Shown: positions 11,425 through 21,926 of the stretch, in pieces
How positions within the stretch are numbered: position 1 is the stretch's first letter
Layout of the letters: every line of letters begins with the position of its first letter
DNA from: Paramecium tetraurelia
Taxonomy: Eukaryota; Ciliophora; Oligohymenophorea; Peniculida; Parameciidae
Assembly: GCF_000165425.1 (NCBI RefSeq)
Contig: NW_001798961.1
Span: forward strand, 240,223 to 304,222
Reading direction: 5' to 3'
DNA: 64,000 nucleotides
Notes under the pieces: generated by a model
Databases searched by the model: none
Told to the model about the DNA's origin: nothing
The model's input: the letters and a program-made list of their open reading frames with translations, nothing else
Program-made: the position numbers and the translations under genes

Positions 11425-12375
11425 TCACTATTGTTATTTAATTCTATCAGCTCTTGATCTCCTCCTAGGATGACCTCCCTCATTCTCTTAATTATCAAAT
11501 CTTTTCAATCTATCTTCAAGTCCTGACATATTTTATGATTTATGAGGCGATATTCTGAATTACTCCTATTTACTGTCTCCTTTTCTATCAAATTTCGACT
11601 TCTATGATCTGTCTGTCACGTTTTACAAACTTAAATCTCTGTTCGTTTATTATAATAGCTTTTCCACTTTAAAGGTTTTTGGATAGTGCAATGTTTGATC
11701 ATTTTAATAATCAAATTGAAGCTTTTCCAAATACCTTTAAGTGGTCAGATTATTTATTATAGTGTCATCAGAATTATCCGTGATCATCTCTTAAGTATTT
11801 TACATAGAATTTTACATTCTAACTCTCTGGGATTGTAATGATTGAAATGTACAAGTGTTCTATCTACATATAATATGATGCATTAATTACAGCGAGTCAT
11901 TATCAGTTAAATATTGATAAACTTTAGTAGGAAAGAAAAGTGTGTGTATTTCCTCGCTCTCTTTTTAAATTCTCTCATTTATAATAATCTTCATCTCGTC
12001 TTCATCGATTATTTTATTCTTTTCATAAATAACCCCATATTTCTCTATACAGCTTTTCAGATCCATTTTGATTGTGTCATCTATACCAAATTTATCGATT
12101 AATTTATTGTATTGAATAATCATACTGTTTAGACAACTCTAAAAAGTGCCATATTTATACAGACACTTCAAATATCTTTGTTTAATTTATTTAATTTACT
12201 TACGATGAATTTATTGATATTTTGCATCAATTATTTTTACATTTTGCATCAATTAGCATTATTAATTCAGAACTTATTCCTTCAAGTATTTATTTTCTCG
12301 TTCTAATTCCTCGAGTTTACTGATAAATCTATTGAGTTAAACTTGCAAATCCTTCAGGTTTTAACTATCTTACAT
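11425..12375 (-). CDS. Unknown protein with N-terminal coiled coil
   Basis: A single uninterrupted frame of 316 aa in the ciliate code. Residues 1-70 are coiled-coil (LNRFISKLEELERENKYLKE). The middle (FGIDDTIKMDLKSCIEKYG, EEIHTLFFPTKVYQYLTD) is mixed alpha/beta. The last 100 residues are basic and Ser/Arg-rich (FDRKGDSKQEQFRISPHKS, HPRRRSRADRI). No membrane segment or signal peptide. No known family recognised. It sits between the kinase gene upstream and the small gene 3 bases downstream. Confidence 0.75.
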
Positions 12376-12413
12376 ATTAATTTTAAATTATAACAATCAT
12401 TTTTTATTTTATA

Positions 12414-13884
12414 TCATTGTTTTTTGTAGTAAAAAGTTTAAAATTTTTCGAAAGAGTGCCATTCCTCATCTTTAACCGATTGTGACATTGTCTACAGATT
12501 ATATTCTTCAACTATGCATCTGGGTCCACTCTCAATGTTCAAAGACTATTAGGTGATAAATAACTTATCAATGTGGAAACAGTCTAGTTTGTACTTGATT
12601 GGCATCTTCTTAATGAACCCCGAAACCCAAGGATGTTATAAGATTTCTAAGTTTCAATATGAAATCATACTTTTTCCACATAATCTCTCTTCAACATTTT
12701 TATTGCATAAATTAGAAATTAGATCAACTAAATTTTTTGAAAAGAAACTAGGAAAATTGATTTTTTTTGTCAAAATATTTTTCACCATCTCTTGTCTAGT
12801 TTTGGCAAAAAAAGGAGGAATCCCAGCAACCATCTCATACAGTAAGATGCCTAATTGATAATAATCTAATGAGTAGTTATGTCCCTTCAATTCTAGCATC
12901 TCAGGGGCCATATACTCTAAAGATCCACAGAATGAAAAATTTAGATCTTCTTGATCCTCAACAATTTTACTCAATCCAAAATCCACTAATTTTGGATAAC
13001 CATCCAAATCTATTAAAATATTCTCTGGTTTTAAGTCTCTATAGATAATATTCTTAGAATGCAGATATTGAATGCCATCTACTATTTATAAAAATAGCCA
13101 TTTAGCTTACTCCTCGTTAAATCTTTTCTAATTTCTCAAATGATAAAATAATTCACCACCAGGACAATAATCGAATACAAAATATAATTTGGTTTTCTAT
13201 ATGAATAATTTAATATCATACAGACTAAAATGAGGCATGCAAATTAATAATTCTTCTGTGATTCAATTAAATAAGAATCTCTTTCTCATTAATAATTAAT
13301 TCCTCCTTTTTGTTTTCCATCATCAATTGTTTATCTGTAACCTTCATGGCATAAAATTATCCATTTTCCTTATTTCTAACCAAATACACAACAGAAAAAC
13401 TACCAGCTCCTATTTTTTTTATTATTTCAAACCACTCTATATTAATTGGTTCTTTCAATCCTTTTCTTATTAATGGAACAAGCAATGTCCCATTTAAGTT
13501 TGGTAAAATTAAATGTAAGCAACTTAATTGGTAATCTAAGTGAATGTTATGGGTTGTAAATCCAACAATATCAAAGGGATCATAGTTTAATTCCAATTGA
13601 CTAAATTTACGTATTACTTCAGATAGTAACCATCCACATGTTATATAAGGATGCCTAATCTAAATACCAACCCATCTATTTATTTTCGTCTATACTCTGA
13701 TTACACCAATAACATCTTTAACATTCAATGATCTGGACAGTTCTAATTGATGTTGTGCATTTTAGATATTTTCATTTACTTCATCATTGTCATCTTGAGT
13801 TTTATGAATTGATCTGAATTTTGGCTTTATACTTGATATCGGGCTTTTCAGATTTTCCTCATTAGGGATATCAGTCTCAAACAT
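12414..13884 (-). CDS. AGC-type Ser/Thr protein kinase
   Basis: 473 aa with two introns (25 and 24 bases); divisible by three. About 150 residues of N-terminal region, of unknown fold, precede the kinase domain: [14 protein letters not shown] (Gly loop), AMKV (Lys), [16 protein letters not shown] (hinge), [15 protein letters not shown] (catalytic loop), [19 protein letters not shown] (activation and P+1 loops), [16 protein letters not shown]. This pattern is AGC (PKA/PKG/AKT-like). After the domain, [12 protein letters not shown] and a short tail lack an obvious FxxF hydrophobic motif. Which second messenger, if any, controls it is not visible. The kinase call is secure, the subfamily likely. 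Confidence 0.92.
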
Positions 13885-14075
13885 ATAATAAATAAAGATA
13901 AAAAGTAAACTAATTATGAAAAGCATTCTTGAATTATTTTATATTACATTAAACAATAATCAATTAATCAATGTAAACTAAGTTTTGGTAAAATAAAATT
14001 CTATATGCAAACTCCTTTTTATTATTTCTTATATGAAATTGAGTGATTACTTAGGATTTTATTCATATTAATTAC

Positions 14076-14998
14076 TCATAAATTATAATAAAATCTATGT
14101 CCATTAATAATAGAGGTTTATCGAAAGAATTCTAAGAGCGCATTATTAATGACTTAGGCATAGTGGAATGCAGTGATTTTCATGATGGCACTTGTTTGTA
14201 TGCCTCCTTTATAAGGCTGCTATAATTGATACCCAAATCATACAAATACTACATTCCCATCCATTTAATTCCCTTCCTCATCTTCAAAAGAAAGAGAGTG
14301 ATGCAGAGGTAGCTATCCTTAAATTTATATAAGACCCTTGAAAACTATTTCAGTGGCATTTTATAATTATGCCAAATCAGTTTTATTCGTCTCTCTGTAT
14401 GTAGCTATTTGCAAGTATGCTTTATGCAAGCTTAAAAACATTCGACATAAAGTAGATGGTAAATTATCAACATGATCTTTAGGTTGGAATCCTGCCCTTG
14501 CAGCATCAGCTGCTTGTTCAGCACTTTTCTTAGAATCTGAAGGCAGAAGATAGGAAATTGCCTTATTCATATTCCCAAAATCATTAGAAACTGCATGGAG
14601 ATTGCTAAAAAAGAGAGGCTACGTAACAAATATCAAAGGATGGGAATTGTTCCTATTCGGTCTTGCTATGGGAATTATTAATTATTTCTATCATTATGAC
14701 GTAACATTGATAATACATATTAGGAAGCAGCAATTAAATCTACATACTTAACTATATTCAAAAATTTTTGGGGAAAAGATTGATTAAGTTACTAGTGTGT
14801 ATTTGCAAAACAATTAATATATTAAATCTTAATAAATACATTTTCAATATTCTCAAAATTTATAATATCTTTATAATTCAACTAAAACTCTCTTAATATA
14901 ACCCTAACTGGCAACCTTACTAAACCATATGATTAAAAAAAATTTAATTGGGACACAAGAAATAACCAAGAATCCACAGTAAATCTCTCATCTTTCAT
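14076..14998 (-). CDS. Unknown conserved-looking protein
   Basis: About 285 aa with two introns (about 35 and 30 bases); the exon sum is divisible by three. Coding stretches include LPVRVILREFQLNYKDII, YVDLIAASQYVLSML, PLIFVTQPLFFSNLHAVS, SAEQAADAARAGFQPKDH and IMKITAFHYAQVINNALLEF. The helical character and the SNLHAVSND and AADAARAGF motifs suggest an alpha-helical scaffold. A BRO1-like domain crossed my mind but I cannot support it. The start at 14998 is the first ATG of the joined frame; the 5' half is less certain than the 3' half. Confidence 0.6.
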
Positions 14999-15396
14999 AC
15001 ATTAATAGTAAATATTTAATATAGATCATAAATGGCATAACATAATACTATTTTTTGATTATACAAATATTGATAGAATTTTTAACTTAAATTTGGTATT
15101 CAGTTAATTATAATAAACAATCGAAATCAAAGTATGGATTCCATTTTAAATCATTTTATAATTTAACATTCATATTTCAATTTGTAATTGAGTAAACATC
15201 CACCTTTTCATTTGTACAAATCAATGCGATATTTTTTTATTCTTTTCTTTGCTACTTAACATTATCATCTATTTTACCATTATCAATCATATGTCTAAAA
15301 AGAAATCATTAATGTTAATCCTTTGATGTAAAAGGACTAACATTAATGATTAAAAGAAATACAATAAATAATTAAAATTAATTTAATTAAAAATAT
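14999..15396. other. Intergenic between unknown gene and 5S rRNA; contains one hairpin
   Basis: AT-rich DNA with no protein-like frame. The only structured element is the inverted repeat at 15304-15351, listed separately. Confidence 0.6.
15304..15351. repeat. Strong inverted repeat (21-bp stem, 6-base loop) near the 5S gene
   Basis: Left arm 15304-15324 and right arm 15331-15351 are reverse complements over 21 positions with one mismatch; the loop is GATGTA. On the minus strand the odd pair becomes G-U, so a minus-strand transcript would fold as an unbroken stem. It lies about 50 bases past the 3' end of the minus-strand 5S gene. It could be a small RNA precursor, a transcript end or processing signal, or simply a remnant. 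Confidence 0.75.
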
Positions 15397-15402
15397 AAAA
15401 AA
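15397..15402 (-). terminator. RNA polymerase III terminator of the 5S gene
   Basis: A run of six T on the minus strand begins two bases after the 3' end of the 5S rRNA, as expected for Pol III termination. Confidence 0.75.
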
Positions 15403-15404
15403 GG

Positions 15405-15522
15405 GTTGTCAACACGAGGACTTCCCAAGCGGTCCCCCACCTTAGTACTAACCTCGCCTTAAGCCGCTTAACTTCGGAGTTCGAATGGGATCCGGTGCTT
15501 TAGGCTTAGTATGGCCGACAAC
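15405..15522 (-). rRNA. 5S ribosomal RNA
   Basis: 118 bases. The minus strand reads GUUGUCGGCCAUACUAAGCC at its 5' end and closes with CGUGUUGACAAC. It also carries the conserved internal core ACUCCGAAGUUAAGCGGC and CUUGGGAAG. The 5' GUUGUC pairs with 3' GACAAC to form helix I. The internal promoter (A and C boxes) is part of the gene. It is a lone copy in this window, flanked by protein genes rather than in a tandem array. Confidence 0.96.
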
Positions 15523-15585
15523 GATATTTACTATATGGTTTGCGATTTAAATGGTTGTCTTTATTATTATAATATAATTATTGGT

Positions 15586-16322
15586 TCATTCAGAATCATA
15601 TTCAACTATTTTTACTTTCTTTTAAACAGCAGGTTCTGGTGTTATATCATCATCATCATCATTCACAAGGGGTTTAAAATTCTTAAGATTAGGATTTTTG
15701 ATTAATAAGCTGTTTTCATCTTTGTCAACATTTTTGATCTCTTCTTTGTTATTTTGATTAGTCAGATCTTCTAAGAATCGAGGGGGTTTAATCTTTAATT
15801 TGACAATCTTGATAGAGCCCACGGAGTAGATTTTATCGGATGCTTAGGATTCTTTTTAAACAACAATTTGAGGTGTGCTATCAATAGTTAATTCCGATCT
15901 TCTTTATTTAAATTGCTTAATGTGTTCTCTTTCGATTTTTATTTTTCTATTATCGATTTCCCTCAATTAACCGTAATATTGAAAAAAGTCGAAATCTTCT
16001 TCATTGAATATTTCCTACTTAAACCCACTCTCTTCAACATATTCAAGATTGTCTATCAATTATAACAACTCAAAATACCTTCATCAGTTAATGGTTTTGT
16101 CTTTTCATAAATGTTAGGCTTGGTTTATTTTTTCCTTTGCATTTTGGTTACTTCAGGCCTGAGCAATTGATCAAGTTTTTCTTATTCCACCATCTATTCA
16201 GTGAGAGTCATAAAGGATAACTTTTTCTCTTAAACTTGGATTGGCTAATCGCGCTTCACCTCCTAGAATTCTAATCCATCTTTGGAAGTTAAAATCGAAT
16301 GAGAAACAAATTTATTAGTCAT
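15586..16322 (-). CDS. FAM192A/NIP30 (PSME3-interacting)-like protein
   Basis: 236 aa with one 26-base intron; divisible by three. The N-terminal half contains LTEQMVEQEKLDQLLRP, then PNIYEKTKPLTDE and GFKQEIFNEEDFDFFQYYGQ, followed by a long charged helix (LREIDNRKIKIEREHIKQF). This order matches the NIP30 domain (YE.L...; KFKN...LDEDE..FL...; charged helix) of proteins that bind the PA28-gamma proteasome activator in animals. The C-terminus has KIVKLKIKPPRFLEDLTN and an acidic end. Homology is by motif order only, so the family is probable rather than proven. Confidence 0.5.
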
Positions 16323-16617
16323 AATAAAATATATCAAAATTATTATATTAAAAAGCAGGTTGAACTTATGCATTTATTGTTAATTATTGTTCTACTCATT
16401 ATATTTTGGGAATATTCAATAGGGTGACTTCTATGATGTAACTTATTGGTTCAAAAATTAAAACTTATGAAAATTCTACCTATATCTTTGATCCAATTGT
16501 GTAGAGAGAGGGGGATAAAAGCCGATAGTGAATGAATAGTAAGGAGTTAGTTTTGTTTAAAATAATGTTATTTCAAATATTCACAGATTTTAATTATAAG
16601 CATTATATATTTATATT

Positions 16618-18287
16618 ATGAGTATCGACTATTCTTATTTGGCTCCTCCTTTGGGAGCTCATTCAGTTCAGCATACAGGTATATAGAAACTACTATTCAA
16701 TTGCTAGATTATTATATTAAACATCATGAGAGAGAGAAAGGAGCTCGTAAAATTTATGATTGTGTTTCTTATGATACTTTTGAACAAGAGAAGATCAGAG
16801 AACTCAAACAAGAAATTTAGAAATAAAATATCTAGCTTCCATCAGAGTAAGTATTTTGTCTTATGAATCAGCTGGAAGGAGAGTGATTATTTAAAAATTG
16901 GCTACTCAGGTCGCTTTAAAATGAAGGAAGTCATCAAAGTATCTAATGTCATCATAACTCCATTAGAAACTGCAGTTGCATTTATCTTGGAGAGCCAATC
17001 CAATATATCATTAAATTAATCCAGCAACTGAAAAATTTCTCAAGGAGGGCATCTGTTATATATTTGGCAGAGACAAGCAGTATCGTCCCATAGTTATTTT
17101 GAATGCTCATATGATTGATTTAAAGAAAGTATGACTCTCACAATATTTTATATAGTATGATAAAGAAACGATAATTTAGGCATTATCATTCCAAATGGGA
17201 ATTATTAAAAAACACATGTTCATTCCTGGCAAAGTTGAAAATTGGATATTCCTATTGGAAAGTAATGGCTTAGGAGTTTTTGGTTTGCCAACAAAAGCAT
17301 TATAAGTTGTAATTGATACAATGAGCACAAATTTTGGTGGTTGCTTGGAAAAGATGTTCATATTGAATCCGTCATCAGGTTTGAATTTTTTGTGGAAAAC
17401 TATATCTGGATTTTTGGATCCTGAAACTGCCGAAAAGATTAATTTTTTATAGAAGAAGGACTTTATGAAGTTGCAGTAAATTATTGATCCTAATCAGTTG
17501 GAATAAAAATATGGTGGAACCTAACCAAACTAAAATACATTTTGGTATCTTTATCTAATTAAAAAATAGGCCTCCATATAATTTAGATTTAACTGATGGG
17601 AGAACTGTTCCTAAACAAAAATAATAAATTGATTAGTTTATACCACTGAAAAATGAAGAAGAAAAACAAGTTTTAAAAAATGCTGACCCTTATGATAATG
17701 TTGAAAATAATGTTAATGACTTTTTTGAAACTTAAAAACAATTGTATAACTTCGAACAACAAAAGAAATCAGCTGAATTTGGGTAGGGACCTTAAATTGA
17801 GTAAAAGGATCAGGAATAACCCTAAAAGTAGGAATTAAATGATCAAGATCAATAACAAGTCAATGATTAAATTCATCAACAATCTCCTGCGAAGGAAAAC
17901 TAATAACAATAAGAGATTGACTAAAATAACAACGAATAAAATGTATAATAGACTGAACATGAGAAGAAAAGAGAAGGAGATAACGAGGAATAACACCATC
18001 AACAACAAGAACAAGAAGGGAATATTTCTAAATAGGAACCTGAGTAAGAAGTATAGAAATCAGCGGAATTGCATCAATAATAATAATAAAATCATCAGGA
18101 GTAAACTCAAAAAGTTGAAGTTGATGTGAATAATAAAAACTAACAGGAGGAAGAAAATTAAGTTGTAAGCAATGCATCAGCTACTAAAATCATCTAACCA
18201 GAGGAAGTGCAAGCATAGAATGTTGAGATGACTTAAATCGATCCAGTTGCCAATCAAGCTTGTTGTAAGGGTTGTGAGATATTTTGA
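16618..18287 (+). CDS. CRAL-TRIO (Sec14-like) lipid-binding protein with Gln-rich tail
   Basis: 511 aa; five introns (25-29 bases), divisible by three. After a charged N-terminal helix, the CRAL-TRIO domain is seen as ICYIFGRDKQYRPIVILNAH, GIIKKHMFIPGKVENWIFLL, VVIDTMSTNFGGCLEKMFIL and NPSSGLNFLWKTISGFLDPE. This fold carries a phosphoinositide or other lipid. The remaining 200 residues are almost entirely Gln, Glu and Asn, encoded largely by TAA and TAG. The protein ends ACCKGCEIF, a Cys cluster that might be lipidated, which is only a guess. The domain call is secure. Confidence 0.88.
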
Positions 18288-18327
18288 AATAATTCATTAT
18301 CAAATTTTAATTATTATTATTTAACAT

Positions 18328-21300
18328 ATGAAACAACATTTTTCTTACATTGAAGAATTGTTTGATGCTCAATAATATGTTCTGATGACCAAGAACATCC
18401 AAGATTTCCATAAAGTCACTTCATACTTCAAAAAGTATTCTTCATTCAAATCACTTAGATTTTTTGATGATATTTTGAATAAACAATTGGATTTATGTGG
18501 AACCAATATTAAGAATGCTTAAAAAATTACTAAATACATGCAATAACCTTAATTGCCCTTGTCTAAGAGTTTGCTCAAATTGAGTCAAGTATTTATATAG
18601 AATCAAACTAATTCAAGATTGTATAGGATTTATTTACATTTGTAAAATAAGGCAATTTAGAGCAACAGGATGGTCTGAATCAATACGAATCACTAGTACG
18701 CGAATAAATTGATAAAATCATAGAGCATCATAATGGTTATGTCTAAACTGCAATCAAGGTATTTTTTGAAGTTTTATTTTCATTAGTACTATAAAAATGA
18801 TGAACAACAATACAAGAAGAGTTTGGATGGCTTGAAAAACAGAAAACAGTAATACACTGAACAATTGGAACTATATAAACAAACTGTCAATGATCCTTCC
18901 ATGTTATACAATCAGAATCTCAAATAATAGAGATACAATGAGTTGTAATAAAAAATAAGAAAAATCAAAGAAAATGAAAATCAAATTCTTACCTCTTTGG
19001 AAGTCCTCAATTATCGTAGAAAATGCTTATGCATTGAACTGCAATAACTTTAGAAAATAATTGAAGAAGCCTATTCAACAATTATTGCATTAACTCATAA
19101 ATTGTGCTATTCAAATATAATCAGTTTTAAAAAGAAATTGGAATCATTCTATTAAATGAGTAAAAAACATCAGAAATAGATCAAATATCAATTTACTATC
19201 TTACCAGACTAATCCAAATTTAATTTCGATAAAATAGATTATGTAAGTCAATAGGATTTTTAATAATTGTATTATGTACAAAAGAACTTTAATTTTAATT
19301 AAGATGAATCTTTTGAAACCCTAACTCAAAATAATGAGGACGTCTCATTTCGTTCAATAAAAAATATTCCATCAGTCAATCAAAGTTATTAAACAATAAA
19401 TGATCAAAATGATCAATGGATACCTAACTTCCTAAAGTAAGATATTTAATTGGTGCCTACTTCATAATTGATACAATATTATGAGTGGATATTAACATAC
19501 ACCAAAGTAGTGAAGGAAAATTGTAGTATAAACAATAATCTTATTTTTAAATTGTTGTAATTCATAGATGAATTGATGATTTAATTTAGAAAATAAGGAA
19601 AAGCATGCATAAAGCAACCAGATTTTAAGTAAAACTATTTTTCTCAATTGAAATGGTTTGAATAATTTAACCAAGTCTTTGGGGAATAGGGTTATAATGA
19701 TTTATATGCTTACACCAGTATAAATGATTTGTTTAATTTATTTACTAATAAATTTTCAAATCTTTTATAAGAAGAATAACAATCCATTTTATAGGTTCAA
19801 GAGAAAATTACAAACGAGTAAAACATTGTTTTCTCAAGTATAGATAAATAAATGTTTGATTTGCAAATTGTGCATCAAAACTATCTTAGATAATAAGGAT
19901 ATAACAGAACCATTACATTAAGTTAAATGGATTCCAATAAAAAGGACTTTTACAATTAACCTAAAGTACGTAATTGATCAATATTAGAATGAATAAGATT
20001 TTAGATAAATGATAAAATAGAGCAATGATGCTATAAAGCATTTAGTATTGGAACTAGATAACAAATTAAGTAAGAGATACAAGACAATCAGCGAAATTAC
20101 AGAATAAATTAACTTAGCTTTCAATATAAATTTAATAGATTTATTGAAATTGTATACAACTAATCTTATAATGTAGTACCTATCAATAAGAAGATGCATT
20201 AGAATTGAAAAAGAAGTCATTGGAATAGGTTGTCTAATATTTGAAAACCTAAAACTCATTCTCAATATTCTACAAATAGATCTTTGTGAAAAATAAGGCT
20301 AAAACTTTAATAGAAGATTTATAGACTGAAACATATGATTATAAATACTAATCTGATTAGGATTTTTATTAACTTTCAACATTACCTAAACCTAACATTG
20401 TAAAATATTAAATGATGTCTAGATTCTGGATTAAAGTTAGAATGATCAAGAAGATGATTAATAAAGTATAAGTGAATAATCAACAAAAGAGCAAGATAAA
20501 GATAAAATAGAACAATTATAATTTATAAAATCAAAGTTGAAAATAGAAATCAATGAAATATTAATTGCATCATTTGCCTGTGCATTATCAGAAAAAATCT
20601 AATTACAAGGAAGATTGTATATCACAAATAAAAGACTGTTTTTTCATTCAAGTTTCAACTCAAATAATTTATTTTTTGGTGATACAATATTGAACATTCC
20701 TAAATAGGATATAATGTGTATATAAAAGAGAGCAAATGCATATATATTTGACAATTCGATATCAATATTTACACCAAAAGGCTAGTTGTTCTTTGCTACA
20801 TTCTTTTAGAGAGATATAGCTTATGATTTAATCATTAAGACATTTTCTCCAAAAGAATAGCCTGAGTTAATGGCATCATTAACAAATCAAGCTCCTATAA
20901 ATTCAATAAAGATTATCAATGTTCCATACACTTAGGATTAATTAAAGTATATGATTTGTCTAATATATTAGATTATTAGAGGAGAGATAATAAAGAATAT
21001 TAAATCTAATGGGTCCAGATCCAGAGATATTTATAGCTGAGAGTATCTTTGAATTTCCAGAGATAAATGTTAAATTGTTCTATAGATTGATATTTGGTGA
21101 TAAGATGCTTGGATAAAACATGTCATTTTATGAGAAAATGAAGAAAGGTCCTTTGGGATGCGATGGTTTAAATTTGACTCAATGGATTCCTGCTCCACCA
21201 ATGGATTTTGATTCTGATTACGGTACTCAAAATTTGTTGGATGGTCCTGATTTCCTAGAGAGGGAATTTAGTTGTATTTAACCATTACCAAAATCTTCAA

Positions 21301-21872
21301 TTCCATTTATGCCCACTAAATGTGATTGTAAAGAATAATAAAAGATTTATTTCATCAATTAAGATTTCTTTATTTTAGACTTGATAGTGAAAACCTATAA
21401 AGTACAGAATTTGATAATAAATTAAAGGTGCCTTATGCTGAGTCATTTCAAGTTCTGGTTAGATACAAATGCACTTAAACTGAGAAAGGAGTGAAGTTGG
21501 ATTGTAGAGTTAGAAATGAATTCTTAAAAGCCATTCTGGTTAAAAAAGGTTCAAAATGACATAATTTTAGTTATTGAAAAAGCAAGTCAAGATGAGATTT
21601 CTGAAAAGACTAACTAAAAGATCTTTCCTGCCATTAGATAAGAGTTAAGCAATTATTTGAAAGGATCAAATAGCAATGATAATGGTGAGGATAAGAGTGA
21701 TACCAATGAATAGAAGGTGGAACAATAGAAGAGTAAAATAAAATAAAAGTTGAAATCTATGATTCCTTTTGTAAATGGTACAATAATAACTTGTCTAATC
21801 CTCATTGTTATTTATTTCTTATATGTGAGAGTATTGAGTAAGTTGACTATCAAAATAGAGTTTGATAAATGA
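18328..21872 (+). CDS. GRAM/VASt membrane protein (LAM/GRAMD1-type lipid transfer), with BAR-like N-terminus
   Basis: 1,115 aa after eight introns (22-29 bases), exactly divisible by three. The first 500 residues are helical and heptad-like (a BAR-like region is plausible). A GRAM domain follows (LQGRLYITNKRLFFHSSF, FGDTILNIPKQDI, SISIFTPKGQLFFATF), then a VASt/StART-like domain (MGPDPEIFIAESIFEFPEIN, LTQWIPAPPMDFDSD, TYKVPYAESFQVLVRYK). A single hydrophobic segment near the end (VNGTIITCLILIVIYFLYV) would anchor it in the ER. This order matches LAM1/LAM3 and GRAMD1 proteins that move sterol at membrane contact sites. The substrate here is inference. It starts 40 bases after the CRAL-TRIO gene. 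Confidence 0.85.
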
Positions 21873-21926
21873 TCAAATATATCAATGACAATAAATATAT
21901 ATTTTATTTCTTAACTGATAATTTAC

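Noticed and set aside
15511..15705. Plus ORF starting MADNDIYYMVCDL
   Set aside because: It begins inside the 5S rRNA gene and runs antisense to the FAM192A-like gene.
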